Below, piece by piece: positions 57,394-64,000 of a stretch of 64,000 bases of DNA. Source of the stretch: Neolentinus lepideus HHB14362 ss-1 (lineage: Eukaryota; Basidiomycota; Agaricomycetes; Gloeophyllales; Gloeophyllaceae); the NCBI GenBank assembly GCA_001632425.1, contig KV425610.1:7487-71486 (forward strand), read 5' to 3'. The notes under the pieces are model-generated. The model was not told where the DNA came from and searched no databases. It saw nothing but the letters and a program-made list of their open reading frames with translations. Each line of letters begins with the position of its first letter. Position 1 is the stretch's first letter. Made by a program: the position numbers and the translations under genes.

Positions 57394-57739
57394 GGCGATT
57401 TAAGGAAGTCAACGTGGGCAGGAGCAGAAGACCATGCACAAAGCAGTTCGGGCAACAGTCTTAGGGGGAAGGCCCCGCGCAGTGCGTACACGTGTTGGAA
57501 CATTCATTTCGTGGATCGTGGCAAGAGCGCAGCTAGATATAACAGAGTGCCCTTCCATTGTCAGATAGTTGGCGAGATAATGCAGCAGAAACGCGACCAA
57601 GCCAGGCAAAAGGGCTGACGTAAGCAGTATTGCGGGATGTCGGCCTTGTCCTCGTCTGCATTCCACGCCAACGTCCTGTCTGCGTATAATAGTCCCTTTG
57701 GGCCCCCCACGCTCCTTTCCTTCTTGTATTCTCGTCCTG

Positions 57740-58615
57740 ATGTCCTATCCTGCTGCCATGCACTGTCCCGAGTCCTCTTCTGATAGTCGGCTGGAGCAAG
57801 ACCAAGATATGAGCCATCCGTTCAAGAACAGCAACAGTCTCCTGGTCCGTATTCCTAGCGGAATCGACGTAGAGGAGGAATCGAGGTTGTATGATGAGCT
57901 TTGTGATGTGAGTGTCCTTGAATTCTCAGACGTCTAGCCGCATCTTACTCTCTGTTAAGGTTCCCGACCGCACCTCATCCCCGCCAGCTTACACCTCTCC
58001 TCCCAACTCACCTTTGAACCGTCGTCGTCCACGGCCCGCCTCTGTCTTCTCCGCCAACGATATATGGCTCGCCGACCATGTTGGAGAGAACATGGCCTTT
58101 GCGAGGGATGTAAAGATCAGTGGATGGACGAATGTTGGAGATAAATTAGGAGGCGCTTATGTCGGTGCGTGCTCGCATCACACCAATTGGCAATTCGCTG
58201 ATGGCACACGACTCGCAGTCTACGACTGCGTGATAAAGACAAAGGAGGTACGTCCGTAAGATATCAAATCGCGTACTTCGATCAAACGACCTGGACAGGG
58301 AACCGTCATCCACGCCCACAAGCGCTACTCCGACTTCGAAAAGCTCTACTCCAACCTCCTAATAACCCTCCCCGTACGTCTTTCCCTCTCCTCACCCCCG
58401 CCTGCCTTGCCTACTTTACTTGTTCACTCACCGTTTCCCTCTAGCGTGACCTTCGTCATCTTGTCCCACCTATCCCACCCAAGTCCGCTCTGGCAAAGTA
58501 TCGCCCTACATTCCTCGATAAGCGTCGTAGGCTCTTGGAGCATTGGCTTGCTGCTATTTTACTGCATCCGGATATTGGCGGGTGCAAGGCGGCGGGAAGA
58601 TGGGTCATGGAGTAG
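57740..58615 (+). CDS. PX-domain protein, Ypt35/sorting-nexin-like
   Basis: Five exons (57740-57907, 57960-58164, 58219-58247, 58299-58373, 58445-58615) give 215 residues. The N-terminus is disordered, with a Pro/Ser segment (SSPPAYTSPPNSPLNRRRPR). The PX domain follows: FARDVKISGWTNVGDKLGGA, YVVYDCVIKTKEGTVIHAHK, RYSDFEKLYSNLLITLP, then RDLRHLVPPIPPKSALAKY and FLDKRRRLLEHWLAAILLHP. RYSDF and the PPIPPK loop with a distal basic Arg are the phosphoinositide-binding elements. The protein is nearly all PX, the size and order of yeast Ypt35, an endosome/vacuole PX protein that recruits Vps13. Binding PI3P on endosomes is the expected role. Exon phases close exactly. Confidence 0.87.
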
Positions 58616-58703
58616 AGATTCTGTATTCAGTACTTTTCCTTGAACTATTTCCGCAACGGAGTTGATAGAGGTATTACTGACATTTGGGTGGTGCTTAGAT
58701 TGT

Positions 58704-58800
58704 GGCTCAGTGGTCTAGTAGTATGATTCTCGCTTCGGGTTTCCCGACTTTATGAAGTTGAGCATGCGAGAGGTCCCGGGTTCAATTCCCGGCTGAGCCC
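58704..58800 (+). tRNA. tRNA-Pro(CGG) with intron, second copy
   Basis: GGCTCAG pairs fully with CTGAGCC. Box A TGGTCTAGTAGTATG and the T-arm CCGGGTTCAATTCCCGG are identical to the copy at 16666. Anticodon CGG is at 58736-58738, followed by an intron of about 25 nt whose sequence differs from that of the first copy. The anticodon stem is CTCGC with GCGAG. About 90 bp of 3' flank also resemble the flank of the first copy. Confidence 0.92.
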
Positions 58801-58919
58801 CTATTAAGTTCTTCATGTTTTGTATCGGTTGCATTGTTTGTCGAAAGAAAGTTATCGCATAGAATGCTCGAGTTTTCAGATAAAGCTTAACAAATGCGCA
58901 AACAAAAAAAATTAGGGCC

Positions 58920-59044
58920 TTGTTTTAATCAGGCGGGTGTTGCACCGTCTCGTTTTCAAATTCCAAACCTTTGATGCCGCGGCCACCATGATGGCAGCTG
59001 TATCGCAGGCACCGTGATGGCGCCTTGGGGTTAGAGGCGAGAGA
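58920..59044. repeat. Dispersed repeat, copy 2 (copy 1 at 20160-20395)
   Basis: GCACCGTCTCGTTTTCAAAT, CCACCATGATGGCAGCTGTA and GGCGCCTTGGGGTTAGAGGC match blocks at 20240-20375 in order. It runs directly into the second dispersed repeat. Confidence 0.6.
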
Positions 59045-59395
59045 GTTGAAGGAGGCGTCCTAAGGCCGAAAAAGACTCTGCGGCAGTTTCCTTTACCCTG
59101 ACCCAACACCGGACTCTCGCGAGCTACAGGGACCTCTGCAACGCGAGCTTCGGAGGACTGGATGACACCATATCCAGACGGTAGGATAAGAAGTGTAGGG
59201 CACGAACGTTCCACACCTAGACGGGGAGATGACGAGCAAGCCAAGCTTGCCTCCTCAAAATGAAATTTTTCAAGTGGATTCAGGCAAAGCGAGAATGCCA
59301 AGGGGAGGCGGGTAGAGCGCTTTTATTGAATTATTTGAGGATATGCTGTTCTTGTATTTTAATCTCTCTGGGTCGTAAAATTGCTCTACAGGCAA
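59045..59395. repeat. Dispersed repeat, copy B (copy A 50355-50715)
   Basis: Matches copy A through GACGGGGAGATGACGAGCAA, GCCAAGGGGAGGCGGGTAGA and TTCTTGTATTTTAATCTCTC to the block TGGGTCGTAAA. It ends about 120 bp before the Nop8-type gene and so lies in its promoter. Confidence 0.75.
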
Positions 59396-59515
59396 ACTGG
59401 CGCTGGTGGCGACTGAGCAAAGCAGCGCCACAGGAGCATGCCAAATACGACCAAACTGATGCATCTGCCGGGCGAGAATGAATACACAAGAGAGGACGAA
59501 GCTTTCCTCTTGACA

Positions 59516-61362
59516 ATGACTGTGTCCTCTTCCACTGTTACTAAACGTCTACACATCTCGGGTGTAACTCCTTCCATCAAGCCAGAAGACCTCGCAGCGC
59601 GTTTTCAAGCATTCGGCGTCAATGCAACGTCCGTGGAGGGATTCGATAAACTGGACGCAGTCGGGCAGCCGAGAGGGTACGGTTATGTCGAGGTGGTCGG
59701 AAAGGAGGAGGGCGTGAAGCGGTGTGAGTAAATTTCTGTCCCTTCTGCCCACGGGTGCGGTAGGTATTGACGGAGTTTGCAAGGACAGGTATAACAGCTC
59801 TCAGCGGGACTATATGGAAGGGCGCCAAATTGCGCATCGGGGACGCCAAGCCCGACTTTCGCGAGCGGTACGTATCAGTAGCAATGCGCTTTCCTGAAAT
59901 TTGATTCTTATCACCATGCGCATACTAGACTGGAGCGCGACCGCAACACCGAACCCAAGCCGCGCGTCAAGCGCCGGCGCGTGCATGCCGTCCACGCGCC
60001 TACTTCCGACCTTGTCACCCCTGACGCGGCGAAGGACAAGAAGGGATACCGTGTAACAGAGACGGGGCGCGTCGTCACGATTGTACGAATGCGCCCTGCA
60101 CATCCGCTAGGCCCGACAGTTGACGCTGCGAAGGCGTCAAAATCCTTGAATGCTGGGAAGGGGAAGAAAGAGAAGCGGGGTAAGGGGAGGAAGAAGGACC
60201 CACCGGGCCGCGCGAGGAGGAGAACGATTGATATGGTGCGGTATGGGAGTGTGTACTTGAAGGGGGCGTGGTTGGGTGAGAGTGGGGTGGTCGGCGGGAC
60301 GCGCGGTGAAAGTGAGGTTAGTGGACCTATGGATGAGTTGGATTTGGGGAGTAGCGAGGCTAGTGACAGCGAGGATGAGGAGGGTGGTGAGGAGAGTTCG
60401 GGTGAAGACGGGGAGGAGAGCGAAGAAGAAGAAGCACCACTTCCTCGACCACTCTCCTCTGTCTATGATAGGCCGTCCTCTACCCCAACTGTCGCTCCTA
60501 CTACGTCGGACGACCTCGCCCAAGAAAAGACCACCACTTTAGGTCTTCTCCAGTCTCTGTTCGGAGACAAAGACGAGTGGGGAGGGAGGGCAAGTCTTTC
60601 GGATATCGAAACGGAAGACATAAGGGTGGACGCAAGTGAGAAAGTGGAGGAGCTGGCTGGCGACGAGGAGGATGAGGGCGAGGATGCTGATATGGAAGAC
60701 GCCGACGAGATGGAGGAGCAACCCGTGCAAGTGGCGGAGGTTGTAAAGAAGGACGAGATTGCACCGGTGAAGGATACGGAGAAAAAGTCTGATCGGAAGT
60801 CGACGAAACTCAAGGACCTGTTTGCTCCGCGCGAGGAGGAAGGTAAGACGCCCCTTCCTCTCCGCTGCGGGTACCAATCAACTACTTTTCATACTAATCT
60901 ACGATACATATAGGAGGATTCTCACTTCTAGGTCATCTCGACCTCGATCTGGAGCTAGATGAAGACTTCTCCATACCACTCGGAACGGCTGACGAAGGCG
61001 TTGAGCAACCACCAGTCGCGCCCGTCCATGTTCCTTTGACCATCCCACCTCAGTCCCGCAGCAGAAACCAGCCACTGACTCTCGACCCTACGCAGCCGCT
61101 CTTCTTCCCGCTGCCTCTTTCCTCGAGCACCGGTAAAGGCAAAGGCAAAGCCAAGGACTTCCTCGACGTGTTTGAGGAGCGCGGCTGGGGAATTGGTGAT
61201 TTTGCGAGAAGAGAAGAAGAGGAGGATGGGGGCAAATGGGAAGAGGAGGCGAGGAAGCGGTGGGAGGAGGAGAAGGGCGAGCTGACGAGAGGGTGGAAAA
61301 GGAGATGGAGGGAGGCGGGGAAGGTGAGGAGACGGAGGGGAGGTGGCGATGGGGACCTATGA
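59516..61362 (+). CDS. NOP8: RRM protein of Nop8 type (60S ribosome biogenesis)
   Basis: Start chosen at 59516, where TVTKRLHISGVTPSIKPEDL opens the RRM. The RNP2-like strand is RLHISGV and the RNP1-like strand is GQPRGYGYVEVV. The RRM is finished over an intron by ITALSGTIWKGAKLRIGDAK. A basic region follows (PRVKRRRVHAVHA, EKRGKGRKKDPPGRARRR), then RRRTIDMVRYGSVYLKGAWL. Long acidic Ser/Glu/Asp tracts come next, then TTTLGLLQSLFGDKDEWGG and KSTKLKDLFAPREEEGGFSL. The C-terminus has FSLLGHLDLDLELDEDFSIP and ends in a basic helix (KRRWREAGKVRRRR). N-terminal RRM, acidic middle and FSLLGHL-type C-terminal motif agree with Nop8, a nucleolar factor for 60S assembly that works with Nip7 and the exosome. 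The family call is good; the gene symbol is inferred. Confidence 0.78.
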
Positions 61363-63419
61363 GGTGCGATGCAAAAACAATGATGTCAGATGAGTTGTGC
61401 ATCTGGTACAGTTGTACCCGAGCCCTTTCTGTGCATGTATGCGGTACTGCGAAGGATCTGTTTGTTGGGTTTGATACATAGGATTTGCATCAAACTCAAG
61501 AGATAGGCCCTCGTACCAGCTCGCAGGCTTGTATGATGTGTATCATGGTGCGCTGATCATCATACATACTGGTCAAAGCGGAGGTCCCTCCTTACACCTC
61601 AAGACCGATGACAGCTCTGTTTTGCGATGGCCTTTGTAAGCTCCATGGGCCTCGTTCTTCCTCCTATTACCGCACCGTATTAACAGGACCACATTCATGC
61701 CAGGTGGGCTCTGTTAATCAGAACAGCGTCTATACTCTGCACTGGAAGCGGTCGTAAACCCAACCGGCCGATTCATGGCTCCCTCATGTCTGGATAGTCG
61801 TGATCGGACTCGGCCATGCATATGAAGGCGGTGCTCGGACGATCACAACGGAATATGGATCTATGCGTTGTCATGCCTGTCGATCTATGTAGGTGGTCGC
61901 GGGTGGCGATACTTGCTGTGAGCGCTGCTGTCAATCTGTCGAAGCGGTGTTGGCATTATAATCTCATTCTCCTGTTCGTTGTGGCGTCTCTGTTTCTCGT
62001 CGTCTGCGTACTGATATCTATTCGCGTCCTTGTGATCCTATAGTTCCCGACGATCTGCCGGCTCAAGAGTATAGACTGATAGTCGCCATCCAACTCCCAT
62101 CAGGGGCACACAAGCCTTCCTGTCGACTTATAATCTATCCATGAACGCAGCCTTCTCATGCTAGTATCAGGGGTTCCAATGTGCCGATGATCAAGAGAAG
62201 GAAATCAACGGTGGCTCGCTCATCGAGCAAAGTTTGACGCTCTCTGGGACCCTATCTGAGGCTCTGTCTGTCTGATCTTTGTCTGCACTGCCACATGCAG
62301 TGGTATATGGTCGCCCATCTATCACGAGAATTCTGTTCGCGCGTTCAGTCGTTTATTTTGGTCCCAGGCCGCGACTAGCCGTAGCTACTTTTATGGTCCG
62401 TTTCTTATCTATTGCGTGGGGATGTAAGTGCTTGTCGTCTTGTTTCACTCGTCGCCATATTTTATTAGATTTCCGCTTTGACCCGCTGGAAATCAAACAC
62501 TAGCGAGCTGATATCGATATCTTGTGCAGTACGGCCATAAAGTCTGCGACATGCGAAAGGTCGAGATATTAGCACCTTTCAGGCGAGATGTTAGCACCTG
62601 TCTGCGGATCCAATAAGCTTGTGTCCAAGTTCTCTAACCGTACATGATATGGCCGTAGCGTCTCATCAGAAATTGCGTTTGATCAGCAATGATGCATCAA
62701 GATATCATCGTGTCGCAGGCTCAATCCCATTCCCTCGTCTATAAGCCGCCGTACCCGCGTGCGTTTCAAATTTCCTTACATTTAGTTTTCTTCGCTTTGG
62801 CAGTTACGCCTATTAAAAGATATATCCTCCTCGAATGCCGTGTATTTGAGTATGCCGACGAGAATGAGGAGCCTGTCAGATGATGTTTAGGTTCTGTCTA
62901 GTCACAGGTGCATTGGAGTGCATTTCCGCGTTCATATACATATCCTGGTGCCTGGCAACGCCACCAAACGATTCTAGCTTCTTGAGCGCTATAGTACCTT
63001 GCCATGAATTTAATTATATGCAAGTGGGACCGACATCTGTTATACAGAGGTCGATAGCAGATCTAGGCCATTGTAAATATTTCAAATATTTCAAAGATTT
63101 TCGCTCTGCAGCCACTCGCGGAACGGGTCCAAATCGTCGAAGTTGGCATCAATCCATCTTGTCCATCACGATCAAGCGCTTGCATGCGTGGCTTGACAGG
63201 CTGTGTCGGGTTTCCTTTGCACGGCAGAGAATGACGGCATAGATACTCAGTGTTCATCAGAAACTATATGGCAGCGTTGGTCCTCAGGGCGATATAACGT
63301 CTGTATCGAACAGAAGGTCGGTGCGGGTGACCTTGCCTCCTCTTTCTCACTTACCAGGCTTCAAGTTACTCGTAGTCGACCGGCCGGTGTACTTCTTCTG
63401 TCCCGACAGTCCGCTCGTC
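61363..63419. other. Gene-poor interval, nothing recognised
   Basis: About 2 kb. ORFs up to 120 codons (62880-63242) show no motif. TTAGCACCTTTCAGGCGAGA and TTAGCACCTGTCTGCGG repeat a short word near 62571 and 62591. Confidence 0.5.
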
Positions 63420-64000
63420 ATGTCCGCTACGAGAGCCCCCGCAGATATCGTATCCTTGTAAGTTCGCCGCAAATGCGGCATTCGACGTAGTTAACGTTTA
63501 CAATTAGTGTCGGACCGGCAATCGTCGGACTCGCAGGCAACTGCCTCTTGCTGGGCGCGCTCATGGTCCAAGTCTGTGAGTGGAATACGTCCGTTGCTTC
63601 GACGTACACCGACGGTACAACTCCACCGCATCATAGATATCTACTCAATCAACTTCCCTAACGATCCGAAGCGATTCAAGTTCTTGGGTGGGTCTACCGT
63701 GACTAAGAGTCTCACATGTCTTTCCAGAAGGACTCACGAATATTTCTTCTCATCGCAGTGTACTTCATGACTGCGCTTGAATGTGTCCAGAGCGGATTGA
63801 TCCTGAACGATGCGTTCGGCTGGGCTGTTTACGGTTGGGGCATCCCTAATGCTATCAGCTCGCTCGAAACGAACTGGCTCGATGTCCCTGTCATGTCCGG
63901 CTTTATTGCAATCGTCGTCCAGCTTTTCTTTGCTTGGAGAATATGGGTCTTGGGAAGGTCGTATATATGGAGTGGCATCATCGCTGCTGTAAGGACTGTC
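63420..64000 (+). CDS. DUF6534 multi-pass membrane protein, 3' end beyond window
   Basis: Exons 63420-63457, 63508-63575, 63637-63687 and 63759-63988 are followed by a GTAAGG donor, so the gene continues past the edge. The reading is MSATRAPADIVSFVGPAIVG, then LAGNCLLLGALMVQVYIYSI and NFPNDPKRFKFLVYFMTALE. The first helix with 'MVQVYIYSINFPNDPKRFKF' and the later WLDVPVMSGFIAIVVQLFFA followed by WRIWVLGRS are diagnostic of DUF6534, a basidiomycete-expanded family with seven predicted helices. Four helices are visible here. No function is established; receptor-like roles have been suggested from topology only. Confidence 0.85.

Noticed and set aside
55623..57503. Longer N-terminus for the Pro/Ser/Arg-rich protein
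   Set aside because: A TATA box at 57385-57393 lies downstream of that start, so the ATG at 57323 is more likely.
58912..59301. 129-codon minus-strand ORF
   Set aside because: It lies wholly in two dispersed repeats; its sequence is not maintained in the other copies as a reading frame.
1..64000. CRISPR arrays, prophage, operons, integrases or a complete transposase/reverse transcriptase
   Set aside because: Repeats lack the regular unit-spacer pattern, gene structure is eukaryotic, and no ORF carries recognisable transposase, integrase or reverse-transcriptase motifs.

Overview
The window is eukaryotic and almost certainly comes from a filamentous basidiomycete (Agaricomycetes, mushroom or polypore type). 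The coding regions are split by many short introns of about 45-65 bp with GT..AG ends. Two membrane-protein genes belong to the DUF6533 and DUF6534 families, which are characteristic of basidiomycetes. Cytochrome P450 relics, a Zn2Cys6 factor, a BTB protein and an Axl2-like bud-site protein fit the same picture. I see no bacterial operon, phage, CRISPR array or plasmid feature.

Layout. 0-1.1 kb: inverted GC-rich repeats, a G-rich minisatellite and a P450 relic. 1.3-7.4 kb: a small basic-protein gene on the minus strand and the importin Kap123/importin-4 on the plus strand. 10.4-18.4 kb: a DUF6533 membrane protein, a coiled-coil protein, an intron-containing tRNA-Pro(CGG), an Rqt4/TRIP4-type zinc protein and a Cys-rich protein. 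18.5-23 kb: an island of four repeat families. 23-27.6 kb: a GATA factor and a peroxisomal-type 3-ketoacyl-CoA thiolase. 27.6-30.1 kb: minisatellites. 30.1-33.8 kb: a Zn2Cys6 factor and prephenate dehydrogenase (TYR1). 33.8-38.9 kb: no gene recognised. 38.9-39.3 kb: dynein light chain LC8. 39.3-43.3 kb: no intact gene, at least two P450 relics. 43.3-49.6 kb: a BTB protein, mitochondrial dihydroorotate dehydrogenase and a secreted Ala-rich protein with a Cys-rich C-terminal module. 49.6-52.1 kb: a dispersed repeat and a third P450 relic. 52.1-61.4 kb: an Axl2-like protein, a large Pro/Ser/Arg-rich protein, a PX-domain protein, a second tRNA-Pro(CGG) and an RRM protein of Nop8 type. 63.4-64 kb: a DUF6534 membrane protein cut by the window edge.

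The genes are mostly unrelated housekeeping functions: nuclear import, tyrosine and pyrimidine synthesis, beta-oxidation, ribosome biogenesis and ribosome quality control. They alternate with gene-poor, repeat-rich stretches. I found no clear new multi-gene system. The better leads are P450 relics at four places with two related inverted copies, a composite dispersed repeat, a start codon split by an intron in the GATA gene, a thiolase without a visible peroxisomal signal, and a secreted protein with an 11-residue Ala-rich repeat. Exon boundaries below were read by eye from splice consensus and frame and have not been tested against RNA.
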